NCBI GenBank assembly: GCA_903824455.1
Contig: CAIJWY010000218.1
Coordinates: 1 to 8,475 of the forward strand
From: an uncultured Micrococcales bacterium
Lineage (GTDB): Bacteria; Actinomycetota; Actinomycetes; Actinomycetales; Microbacteriaceae
Direction: 5' to 3'
DNA: 8,475 nt
Of the stretch, positions 1-6,331 are shown piece after piece. The notes beneath the pieces were generated by a model. It did no database searches and had not been told where the DNA came from. It saw only the letters and a list, made by a program, of their open reading frames with translations. The position numbers and the translations under genes are program-made. How positions within the stretch are numbered: the stretch's first letter is position 1; every line of letters begins with the position of its first letter.

Positions 1-229
1 CAGTTTCATTAGACACAATTAGTGCCAAAGTGGTTTTGCCCAGTCCAGGAGGCCCTACCAGCAAAATGTGGTCAGCGTTCGTTCCCCGAAGTTTTGCCGA
101 TTCCAAAACCAGCTCCAACTGCTTTCGAACCTTTTTTTGACCAACGAAGGCATCCAGACTAGATGGGCGAACGGCCGCTTCGAAAGCCAATTCAGTTTCA
201 TCTGGCTCAGGTGCAAGGAGGTCTTCCAT
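1..229 (-). CDS. ruvB: Holliday junction branch-migration ATPase RuvB, N-terminal part (cut by window edge)
   Basis: RuvB is the hexameric AAA+ motor that, with RuvA, drives branch migration of Holliday junctions during recombinational repair. Only the first 76 residues are present; the rest lies beyond base 1. The translated fragment begins MEDLLAPEPDE, then shows the family segment RPSSLDAFVGQ (about residues 22-32), KLRGTNADHIL, and the Walker A loop GPPGLGKTTLA at about residues 59-69, which binds ATP. The ATG (229-227) overlaps the ruvA stop as TAATG, sharing one base, so the two genes are probably translationally coupled. An AAGG just before the overlap could serve as a weak ribosome binding site. 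The Walker A context and the position after ruvC and ruvA leave little room for another AAA+ protein. Confidence 0.97.
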   Translation of the reverse strand, partial: MEDLLAPEPDETELAFEAAVRPSSLDAFVGQKKVRKQLELVLESAKLRGTNADHILLVGPPGLGKTTLALIVSNET

Positions 230-801
230 TAGCCTTTGCCGATCTTCTGCAGGGCGATTCTTAGGAGCGCCTCTTTGGTAGCGTCTTTAGTATCTTTCTT
301 AGCAGACGCAACCGCTTGCTCGGCAACCTTTTGCTGGTAACCCAAGCCGGTTAGAGCGCTAACCACATCGGTATCGGTAGAGGATGCACCTCTCGCCGAT
401 CCACCTTGAATTTTGCCAGCCAAAGTAACCACGATTAGTTTCGCGGTCTTGGGTCCGATTCCGCTTACCTGCTTGAAGGCGCTGTCATCTTCATTTAGGA
501 CAGCTGCACTTAGATCCTGAACACCGAGTTGATGAATGATCGAGAGAGCCGATTTCGGGCCAACTCCGGTTACCGATCTCAGTAGATCAAAAGCCGCAAG
601 TTCTTCCAAGGTTTCGAATCCAAAAATAGTGAAGGCATCTTCGCGAACCACAAAGGCGGTGTGAACAAAACATTCGTTGCCAACAGCGGCATTCAGAGCA
701 AGTGACGGAATGACTTGCACCAGGTAACCAACGCCAGAAACGTCTAACACCAAAGAGTTCAATGATGAAGACTGAATTTTTCCGCGCAGTGAAGCAATCA
801 C
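229..801 (-). CDS. ruvA: Holliday junction DNA helicase subunit RuvA
   Basis: RuvA binds the four-way junction as a tetramer and loads RuvB rings onto it; it acts on DNA in the cytoplasm. The 190 residues are close to the usual 190-205. Domain I is an OB fold (about 1-62), opening MIASLRGKI and containing VSGVGYLV. Domain II holds two helix-hairpin-helix motifs with GVGPKSA (79-85) and GIGPKTA (114-120), which grip the DNA backbone. A Gly/Ser/Ala-rich linker (about 131-142) leads to the small C-terminal domain III (about 143-190, with ALTGLGYQQKVAEQAV) that contacts RuvB. The start is GTG at 801-799; it gives the canonical family N-terminus and no earlier start fits better. The gap to the ruvC stop is 13 bases with no clear Shine-Dalgarno sequence, so coupling to ruvC translation is likely. 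The stop overlaps the ruvB ATG. Confidence 0.98.
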   Translation of the reverse strand: MIASLRGKIQSSSLNSLVLDVSGVGYLVQVIPSLALNAAVGNECFVHTAFVVREDAFTIFGFETLEELAAFDLLRSVTGVGPKSALSIIHQLGVQDLSAAVLNEDDSAFKQVSGIGPKTAKLIVVTLAGKIQGGSARGASSTDTDVVSALTGLGYQQKVAEQAVASAKKDTKDATKEALLRIALQKIGKG

Positions 802-814
802 CTGTAAATGCTAA

Positions 815-1381
815 CTAAGCCTTAGGTCTTCTAGAGGCAACTCGCTCAGCAGCCAGCCAAGCGGATTGGGCGGGCGTGGAGGCCTTAGAGCCAACCCCTG
901 GGCTCGCGTTCTTCCACGCATTACAAATGGCAATGGCAATGGCATCGGCCGAGTCGGCTGGCTTGGGTGCTTCACTCAAGCCCAGTATCTTGGCAACTGC
1001 CGAACCGATTTGAGCTTTTTGTGCTCTGCCCGAGCCAGTGACCGCTGCCTTAACCTCGCTCGGGGTGTGCATTTGAACCGGAATGTCGTATTTGCGAGCA
1101 AGGTAGAGAACAACGCCAGAAATCTGTGCTACGCCCATGACCGAGCGAACATTGGATTGGGCGAAAACTCTCTCGATGGCAATCTGCGTCGGACGGTATT
1201 TCTTGATTAGTGACTCAATGCCGTCGCCGATAAGACCAAGTCGAATCGAGAGCTCAACATCTGCGCTGGTTTTCAAAGTGTCAACATGAAGTAACTCAAT
1301 CTGCCGGCTCGACTTAGCCGCGAGCACTGCAACACCACATCTAGTGAGACCTGGGTCGACTCCAAGAATCACTCTGCTCAT
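815..1381 (-). CDS. ruvC: Crossover junction endodeoxyribonuclease RuvC
   Basis: RuvC is the dimeric, Mg2+-dependent resolvase that cuts Holliday junctions after RuvAB has moved them. The 188-residue protein has the RNase H-like fold signature, and all four catalytic acids can be placed: Asp9 (GVDPGLTRCG), Glu70 (AIERVFAQ), Asp143 and Asp146 (PADSADAIAIA), matching Asp7, Glu66, Asp138 and Asp141 of the E. coli enzyme. The conserved blocks SNVRSVMGVAQ and GSGRAQKAQ are also present. Residues after about 157 form an Ala/Ser/Arg-rich tail that is longer than in E. coli and probably not catalytic. The ATG at 1381-1379 overlaps the yebC stop (TAATG), with AGGA a few bases upstream inside yebC. The order yebC-ruvC-ruvA-ruvB is common in bacteria. 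Confidence 0.98.
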   Translation of the reverse strand: MSRVILGVDPGLTRCGVAVLAAKSSRQIELLHVDTLKTSADVELSIRLGLIGDGIESLIKKYRPTQIAIERVFAQSNVRSVMGVAQISGVVLYLARKYDIPVQMHTPSEVKAAVTGSGRAQKAQIGSAVAKILGLSEAPKPADSADAIAIAICNAWKNASPGVGSKASTPAQSAWLAAERVASRRPKA

Positions 1382-2139
1382 TAGTCCTGCTCGATCTCGG
1401 CAAGAACCTCAGGCGACATATCAAAGTTCGAGTAGATGTTCTGAACATCGTCTAGGTCTTCGAGTGAGTCAATTAGCGAAATTACTTTTCTGGCAGTTGG
1501 CGCATCTACCTGAACGTTCATCGACGGAACAAACTCAACATCGGCAGCCTCGTAGTCGATACTCGCGGCCTGCAGTGCGGTTCTTACGGCAACCATGTTT
1601 GATGGGTCGGTTGTTAGAACCAGGAGCTCTCCCCGATCTTCAACGTCTTCGATACCAGCATCAAGAGCCGCATCTAAAACAGCATCTTCCGAAGCCGAAG
1701 CGCTCTTGGTTACCGTAACCACACCCTTCCGGCTGAACATGAAGTTCACCGAACCGATGTCGGCCATGGTTCCACCGTTTTGTTTAACCGCCAGACGAAC
1801 TTCAGCCGCGGCACGATTCTTGTTGTCGGTTAGACATTCAATCAAGATGGCAATTCCGCTTGGCCCGTAAGCCTCATAAATGATGGTTGAGTATTCAACC
1901 GCATCGGCACCGACGCCGGAACCGCGCTTTAATGCACGTTCAATGTTGTCGTTTGGCAGTGACGCCTTGCGACCCTTTTGGATTGCATCATAAAGTGTTG
2001 GATTACCCTCGAGGTCGGGTCCGCCGAGACGAGCGGCGACTTCGATGTTCTTTATGAGTTTGGCGAATAGCTTGGCTCGACGACCGTCGATTACCGCTTT
2101 TTTATGCTTGGTGGTAGCCCATTTGGAGTGGCCGGACAT
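1381..2139 (-). CDS. yebC: YebC/PmpR/TACO1-family regulatory or translation factor
   Basis: This is a 252-residue member of the YebC/TACO1 family at normal length. The start MSGHSKWATTKHKKA is diagnostic, followed by RRAKLFAKLIKNIEVAA, the conserved LPNDNIERALKRG block (about 61-73), YEAYGPSGIAILIECLTDNKNR (about 88-109), and GGTMADIGSVNFMFSRKGV (about 121-139). The acidic C-terminal portion is typical of the three-domain fold. Databases usually call the family a transcriptional regulator; human TACO1 and some bacterial members are instead linked to translation, including relief of stalled ribosomes. The sequence cannot say which role applies here. The ATG at 2139-2137 is preceded by a good GGGAG ribosome binding site, the best one on this strand, so this gene may head its own transcript with ruvCAB. 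A 42-base gap separates it from pdxT. Confidence 0.97.
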   Translation of the reverse strand: MSGHSKWATTKHKKAVIDGRRAKLFAKLIKNIEVAARLGGPDLEGNPTLYDAIQKGRKASLPNDNIERALKRGSGVGADAVEYSTIIYEAYGPSGIAILIECLTDNKNRAAAEVRLAVKQNGGTMADIGSVNFMFSRKGVVTVTKSASASEDAVLDAALDAGIEDVEDRGELLVLTTDPSNMVAVRTALQAASIDYEAADVEFVPSMNVQVDAPTARKVISLIDSLEDLDDVQNIYSNFDMSPEVLAEIEQD

Positions 2140-2170
2140 GATTCTCCCGAAGATGCTTTGATTTAGAACA

Positions 2171-2176
2171 AGTCTA
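2171..2176 (-). promoter_or_regulatory. Possible -10 element for a yebC-ruvCAB transcript
   Basis: On the minus strand, TAGACT lies 31 bases before the yebC ATG in the only sizeable gap of the pdxT-ruvB block. It would give a leader of about 25 bases containing the GGGAG ribosome binding site. No convincing -35 box is seen at 16-18 bases. It also lies within an imperfectly explained inverted repeat, AACAA-N6-TTGTT (2167-2182). Weak evidence; read-through from pdxT is equally possible. Confidence 0.3.
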
Positions 2177-2181
2177 TTTGT

Positions 2182-2766
2182 TTAGGCGCAGACAAGTGCG
2201 TCATAGAAGTATCTGTGAATGCGATCTTCATCGGTGAGTTCTGGATGGAAGCTAATGCCTAATCGCCGTTCCTGCTGAACCCCGACAATGCGTCCATCTT
2301 CCAAGGAAGCAACCACGGACGCCTTAGCGCCAACTTTGGTAATTAACGGGGCTCGAATGAAAGCGGCGTGAATGGTTCCGTCGATGCCGGTAAACGGTAG
2401 GTCAATTTCAAACGAATCCAACTGATTCCCGAATGCGTTACGTTGAACAACAACGTCTAAACCACCAAAGGTTTCCTGATCTTCGATGCCATCGGTAATC
2501 TCATCAGCCAGCATTATCAATCCCGCGCAGGTTCCGAATACCGGTAATCCCTCTCGAATCGCCTCTCTGATCGGCTCCAAAACGTTGAAGATACGCGACA
2601 GCTTGGCGATGGTGGTTGATTCTCCCCCTGGGATAACTAAACCGGCAACATCGGAGAGCTTCTTAGCAACCTTCAGTTGCACAGCGGGGATGCCGAGACG
2701 GTCAAAAGCCTGCAAGTGCTCGCGAAAGTCACCTTGCAGGCTGAGGACACCTACGGGTTTGGTCAC
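2182..2766 (-). CDS. pdxT: Pyridoxal 5'-phosphate synthase glutaminase subunit PdxT
   Basis: PdxT is the class I glutaminase half of the ribose-5-phosphate-dependent (DXP-independent) PLP synthase. It hydrolyses glutamine and passes ammonia to PdxS through a protein tunnel; 12 PdxT subunits decorate a PdxS dodecamer. The 194 residues match the family length. Visible signatures are GVLSLQGDFREH (6-17), the oxyanion/loop region PGGESTT (46-52), the nucleophile Cys80 in GTCAG (78-82), and His174 and Glu176 in FHPEL, which complete the triad. The GTG start at 2766-2764 shares its G with the pdxS TAG stop (TAGTG), so translation is probably coupled to pdxS, fitting a fixed-ratio complex. The downstream yebC is 42 bases away. 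Confidence 0.98.
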   Translation of the reverse strand: MTKPVGVLSLQGDFREHLQAFDRLGIPAVQLKVAKKLSDVAGLVIPGGESTTIAKLSRIFNVLEPIREAIREGLPVFGTCAGLIMLADEITDGIEDQETFGGLDVVVQRNAFGNQLDSFEIDLPFTGIDGTIHAAFIRAPLITKVGAKASVVASLEDGRIVGVQQERRLGISFHPELTDEDRIHRYFYDALVCA

Positions 2767-3665
2767 TACCAGCCGCGTTCAGCCAAGCGGTGAGGGGCTG
2801 GTAGGTCAGAAACGTTGATACCAACCATTGCCTCGCCCAGACCACGACTAGCTTCGGTCAAAACCGCTGGATCGTTGAAGAATGTGGTTGCCTTAACAAT
2901 TGCCTTGGCCCTGGCAACTGGGTCACCAGACTTGAAGATTCCGGAACCAACAAATACGCCGTCGGCGCCAAGCTGCATCATTAGTGCGGCGTCGGCAGGA
3001 GTAGCAATTCCACCGGCCACGAACATCACAACTGGAAGCTTTCCAGTCTTGGCAACTTCGTAAACCAACTGGTAAGGCGCCTGTAGTTCTTTGGCGGCAA
3101 CATAAAGTTCGTCGTCAGACCTGGTCGAGAGTGCTCGAATCTCGCCGTAGATGGTACGAATGTGCTTCATGGCCTCAGAAACGTCGCCGGTGCCGGCTTC
3201 GCCCTTAGAGCGAATCATGGCGGCACCCTCGGTAATACGGCGAAGTGCTTCGCCAAGGTTGGTGGCTCCACAAACGAATGGAACCTTGAAGTTCCACTTG
3301 TCAATGTGGTTCGCGTAATCGGCTGGGCTCAAAACCTCAGACTCGTCGATGTAATCGACTCCCAAAGACTCCAAGATCTGAGCCTCAACAAAGTGCCCGA
3401 TTCGAGCTTTTGCCATAACTGGAATTGATACCGCTGCAATGATCTGATCGATCATGTCTGGGTCGCTCATGCGTGAGACGCCACCCTCAGCGCGAATGTC
3501 GGCAGGAACTCGTTCCAGTGCCATGACAGCCACTGCCCCGGCATCTTCAGCGATTTTCGCCTGTTCAACGTTGACGACGTCCATAATGACGCCACCTTTA
3601 AGCATTTCGGCAAGGCCGCGCTTGATTAGTGGTGTTCCAACTTCTGGCTTAGAAAAATCGCTCAT
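2766..3665 (-). CDS. pdxS: Pyridoxal 5'-phosphate synthase lyase subunit PdxS
   Basis: PdxS condenses ribose 5-phosphate, glyceraldehyde 3-phosphate and ammonia from PdxT to form pyridoxal 5'-phosphate on a TIM-barrel scaffold. With the chosen start it has 299 residues, the normal size. Key residues are visible: Asp29 (GGVIMDV), the Schiff-base Lys86 (VMAKARIGHF) and the second lysine Lys154 (MIRSKGEAGTGD), each offset by five from the B. subtilis positions. The phosphate-binding FVAGGIATPADA and GADGVFVGSGIFK segments are intact. The frame is open up to an ATG at 3692 (nine extra residues, MLVGLDLMI) and has another ATG at 3671. I prefer the ATG at 3665-3663 because MSDFSKPEVG resembles other PdxS N-termini and a -10 element sits eight bases upstream of it. 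No Shine-Dalgarno sequence supports any of the three starts strongly. The start is uncertain; the identity is not. Confidence 0.97.
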   Translation of the reverse strand: MSDFSKPEVGTPLIKRGLAEMLKGGVIMDVVNVEQAKIAEDAGAVAVMALERVPADIRAEGGVSRMSDPDMIDQIIAAVSIPVMAKARIGHFVEAQILESLGVDYIDESEVLSPADYANHIDKWNFKVPFVCGATNLGEALRRITEGAAMIRSKGEAGTGDVSEAMKHIRTIYGEIRALSTRSDDELYVAAKELQAPYQLVYEVAKTGKLPVVMFVAGGIATPADAALMMQLGADGVFVGSGIFKSGDPVARAKAIVKATTFFNDPAVLTEASRGLGEAMVGINVSDLPAPHRLAERGW

Positions 3666-3673
3666 AATCATCA

Positions 3674-3679
3674 AGTCTA
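3674..3679 (-). promoter_or_regulatory. Possible -10 element of a near-leaderless pdxST promoter
   Basis: TAGACT on the minus strand ends eight bases before the preferred pdxS ATG. TAGTCA (3698-3703) lies 18 bases further upstream and matches four of six positions of TTGACA. Transcription would start within a base or two of the ATG, giving a leaderless mRNA and explaining why no ribosome binding site is seen. If the ATG at 3692 is really used, this element would be coding sequence and irrelevant. Confidence 0.4.
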
Positions 3680-3717
3680 AACCGACTAACATCTGCCTGA
3701 CTAATTGTTACGAAAAA

Positions 3718-4254
3718 TTAGTTCCAGGCGGCAGCAATTTCGCTTCGAACCTGACTCAAAAGCAGTGGCATCGCCTTCGTCTCGGCAATGATTGGCAGGA
3801 AATTTGAATCGTTCTTCCAGCGAGGCACAACGTGTTGGTGGAGGTGCCCGGCAATCCCAGCCCCAGCTACCTCGCCTTGATTCATGCCGATGTTGAATCC
3901 GTGAGCCATCGAAGATTTGGTCAGTGCCAACATCGCCTGTTGAGTAAGTTCACCGATTTCGGCAACCTCCTCGGCTGTGGCCTGATCGTAGGTTGAATAG
4001 TGGCGGTATGGGCAGACCAGAAGGTGACCCGAGTTGTAAGGGAAAAGGTTTAGTAAAACGTAGGCATGCTGGCCGCGGTGAACAATTAGCGCTTCTTCGT
4101 CGCTCAAGGTTGGAGCAATACAAAATGGGCACTTGTCATCACTTGGCTGTTGGCCAGTTTGAATGTAGACCAAACGGTGTGGCGTCCAAAGCCTTTGAAA
4201 CGCGTCTGGCGCTGCAGCGAAATCAGCTGAACTTTCCATACGCTCGTTAGTCAT
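3718..4254 (-). CDS. HIT-family protein, probable Ap4A phosphorylase-like enzyme
   Basis: This 178-residue histidine-triad protein resembles the actinobacterial group that includes M. tuberculosis Rv2613c, an Ap4A phosphorylase, and like it lies next to thrS. Supporting features are the N-terminal block RLWTPHRLVYI (21-31), LNLFPYNSGHLLVCPYRH (68-85), GFNIGMNQGEVAGAGIAGH (119-137), and the triad HLHQHVV (137-143), in which His139 or His141 would be the nucleotidylated residue, followed by PRW. A CPFC pair (42-45) could bind zinc, as in some other bacterial HIT proteins. The likely job is breaking down diadenosine polyphosphates, by-products of aminoacyl-tRNA synthetases; that links it functionally to thrS but is inference. 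The ATG at 4254-4252 overlaps the thrS stop (TAATG), with AAGGA about nine bases upstream. A 25-base gap or slightly more separates it from pdxS. Confidence 0.93.
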   Translation of the reverse strand: MTNERMESSADFAAAPDAFQRLWTPHRLVYIQTGQQPSDDKCPFCIAPTLSDEEALIVHRGQHAYVLLNLFPYNSGHLLVCPYRHYSTYDQATAEEVAEIGELTQQAMLALTKSSMAHGFNIGMNQGEVAGAGIAGHLHQHVVPRWKNDSNFLPIIAETKAMPLLLSQVRSEIAAAWN

Positions 4255-6257
4255 TAGACCTGTTCCTTATTGGCAATGGCATCGATAATTCTTTGCAATG
4301 CCTTTTCCAGAGGAATACCGTTTTCCTGCGTTCCATCTCGGAAACGGAATGAAACGGCACGGTTCGACCGGTCTTCCTCCCCAGCGATAACCATGAATGG
4401 AACACGGTCTTTGGTGTGGGTGCGAATCTTCTTCTGCATGCGGTCGTCGGAATCATCTACCAGCACTCGAACACCCTGCTTTCGAAGTAAGCCAGCCACC
4501 TCGTGCAAATATTCGCTGAACTCGTCGGCGATTGGAATTCCCACAACCTGAAGCGGGGCCAACCATGGCGGGAAGTGACCGGCGTAGTGCTCGGTTAGAA
4601 CACCGAAGAATCGTTCGATTGAGCCAAATAGTGCCCGGTGGATCATCACGGGACGCTTGAGTGCGCCATCGGCCGCCGCGTATTCAAGATCAAATCGTTC
4701 AGGAAGGTTGAAATCCAGCTGGATGGTTGACATCTGCCAGGTTCGTCCAATTGCATCACGAGCCTGAACTGAAATCTTAGGACCGTAGAAGGCTGCCCCA
4801 CCCGGATCGGGTATTAGTTCCAACCCGGTTGCCGCGGCGACCTTAGAAAGAGTTTCGGTAGCTCTATTCCAAACCTCGTCTGAACCAACAAACTTTGGAT
4901 TTCCTTCTTCGCGGGTGGAAAGCTCAAGATAAAAGTCGGTCAAACCGTAATCGCGCAGCAATCCCAAAACGAAAGAGATTACATCGGTGAGCTCCTGCTC
5001 CATATTTTCTTGAGTCACGAACAGGTGAGCGTCGTCTTGAGTCAACCCACGCACTCGAGTAAGCCCGTGAACCACGCCGCTCTTCTCATAGCGGTAGACG
5101 GTACCAAACTCAAACATGCGAAGCGGAAGATCACGGTAAGACCGAGATTGGCTCTTGTAAATCAAAATGTGGAACGGACAGTTCATCGGTTTCAGGTAGT
5201 AATCCTGGCCCTGTTTTCGAACCACACCGTTTTCATCGACTTCTTCATCGAGTTTCATTGGCGGGAACATGCCGTCGGCATACCAACCAAGGTGTCCCGA
5301 AATCTCGAACAGATTCGACTTGGTTATGTGCGGAGTGTAAACAAAGTCATAGCCGTTTTCCTCGTGACGCTTTCGGCTGTAATCTTCCATGACCCGGCGA
5401 ATGACTCCACCCTTGGGATGGAAGACGGCAAGACCAGAACCGATTTCTTCAGGGAATGAAAAAAGGTCGAGCTCCGCGCCTATCCTTCGGTGATCGCGCT
5501 TAGCAGCTTCCTCTAATCGCTCCAGGTGTGCCTTCAGTTCGTCCTTGCTAGGCCAGGCGGTTCCATAAATTCGCTGCAGTTGCTTATTGGCTTCACTACC
5601 CCGCCAATAGGCGGCAGCCGAACGCATCAGTGAATAGGCATTTCCAATCATGCGGGTATTCGGTAGGTGCGGTCCTCGACAAAGATCTTTCCAAATAACC
5701 TCGCCGGTTTGCGGGTTGGTGTTGTCGTAAATGGTGAGCTCACCGGCACCGACCTCGGCGGAGCCTTCCCCAACCGCATCGGCATTACCTTTCAAGCCAA
5801 TTAACTCGAGCTTGTATGGTTCGTTTGCCAATTCAATTCGAGCATCAGCATCATTGGAAACCCTGCGAACAAAACGCTGACCGGCACGAATGATGCGGTC
5901 CATTTCCTTTTCAAGTTTCCGCAAATCTTCAGGCGTAAATGGCTCGACCACGTCGAAGTCATAGTAGAAACCATCTTTGATTGGAGGACCAATGCCCAAC
6001 TTCGCCTCAGGGTTCACGTTCTGAACAGCCTGAGCTAAAACGTGTGCGGCCGAGTGGCGAAGAATGTTAAGGCCGTCGGCCGAAGATATTTCAACACCCT
6101 CTACAAGATCACCCTTGTCAACGGTATGAGCCAGGTCTCGCAACTCACCATTCACGCGTATTGCCACAATAGTTTTCGACTCGAACAACTTAAAACCCGT
6201 TGTGTCAGACGGAACTTCACGCTCAACGCCGTCAACAGTAATCTTAAATTCGCTCAT
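4254..6257 (-). CDS. thrS: Threonyl-tRNA synthetase
   Basis: ThrS attaches threonine to tRNA-Thr and is a class II synthetase. The 667 residues are typical for actinobacteria and a little longer than the 642 of E. coli. Domains in order: TGS (about 1-60), the editing domain with HSAAH (68-72) and CRGPH (193-197), whose His and Cys residues remove mischarged serine, the catalytic core (about 265-560), and the anticodon-binding domain (about 565-660). The zinc ligands that recognise threonine are present as Cys360 (MNCPFH), His411 (TQDDAHLF) and His540 (MIHRALFGS). Motif 2 is visible as FEFGTVYRYEKSG (382-394). The ATG at 6257-6255 gives a normal N-terminus; there is no ribosome binding site, but a -10 element lies six bases upstream, so the mRNA is probably leaderless. 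That also rules out a T-box leader. thrS is the promoter-proximal gene of the minus-strand cluster. Confidence 0.98.
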   Translation of the reverse strand: MSEFKITVDGVEREVPSDTTGFKLFESKTIVAIRVNGELRDLAHTVDKGDLVEGVEISSADGLNILRHSAAHVLAQAVQNVNPEAKLGIGPPIKDGFYYDFDVVEPFTPEDLRKLEKEMDRIIRAGQRFVRRVSNDADARIELANEPYKLELIGLKGNADAVGEGSAEVGAGELTIYDNTNPQTGEVIWKDLCRGPHLPNTRMIGNAYSLMRSAAAYWRGSEANKQLQRIYGTAWPSKDELKAHLERLEEAAKRDHRRIGAELDLFSFPEEIGSGLAVFHPKGGVIRRVMEDYSRKRHEENGYDFVYTPHITKSNLFEISGHLGWYADGMFPPMKLDEEVDENGVVRKQGQDYYLKPMNCPFHILIYKSQSRSYRDLPLRMFEFGTVYRYEKSGVVHGLTRVRGLTQDDAHLFVTQENMEQELTDVISFVLGLLRDYGLTDFYLELSTREEGNPKFVGSDEVWNRATETLSKVAAATGLELIPDPGGAAFYGPKISVQARDAIGRTWQMSTIQLDFNLPERFDLEYAAADGALKRPVMIHRALFGSIERFFGVLTEHYAGHFPPWLAPLQVVGIPIADEFSEYLHEVAGLLRKQGVRVLVDDSDDRMQKKIRTHTKDRVPFMVIAGEEDRSNRAVSFRFRDGTQENGIPLEKALQRIIDAIANKEQV

Positions 6258-6263
6258 CTCAAC

Positions 6264-6269
6264 ATTCTA
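6264..6269 (-). promoter_or_regulatory. Probable -10 element of a leaderless thrS promoter
   Basis: TAGAAT on the minus strand is separated from the thrS ATG by exactly six bases, so transcription should begin at or next to the A of the start codon. It matches five of six positions of TATAAT. No good -35 box is found at 16-18 bases; that position is occupied by the palindrome at 6282-6295. Leaderless mRNAs are common in actinobacteria. Confidence 0.55.
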
Positions 6270-6281
6270 GCCAGCCACAGA

Positions 6282-6295
6282 TAAGGCGTGCCTTA
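6282..6295. promoter_or_regulatory. 14-base perfect palindrome, operator-like, in the thrS/VIT1 divergent region
   Basis: TAAGGC-GT-GCCTTA is a perfect inverted repeat with six-base arms. Outside it, CCAC (6275-6278) and GTGG (6296-6299) form a further complementary pair with a three-base offset. It is centred about 32 bases upstream of the presumed thrS transcription start and 43 bases upstream of the VIT1 ATG, the usual place for a repressor site. There is no T-run, so it is not an intrinsic terminator. Which protein binds it, if any, is unknown; the AGG/CCT character recalls actinobacterial metal-repressor sites, but the spacing is shorter than the 19-base DtxR/IdeR box. Confidence 0.4.
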
Positions 6296-6331
6296 GTGGA
6301 GTATTGCCATTTTTAGCGGTTTAGTTGACTC

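Noticed and set aside
866..1210. Plus-strand frame opposite ruvC, and similar frames opposite yebC, pdxT and pdxS
   Set aside because: They are antisense to well-supported genes and their translations look like random low-complexity sequence with no motif.
5010..5459. 149-codon plus-strand open frame
   Set aside because: It lies wholly inside thrS on the opposite strand, whose protein is intact with all catalytic motifs; the frame has no recognisable domain and no ribosome binding site.
6282..6299. Palindrome as a rho-independent terminator
   Set aside because: There is no T-run on either strand next to the stem, and it sits upstream of both divergent genes, not after any gene end.
6258..6331. 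T-box or other riboswitch leader for thrS
   Set aside because: The gap is only 74 bases, the -10 element leaves no leader, and no T-box sequence is seen.
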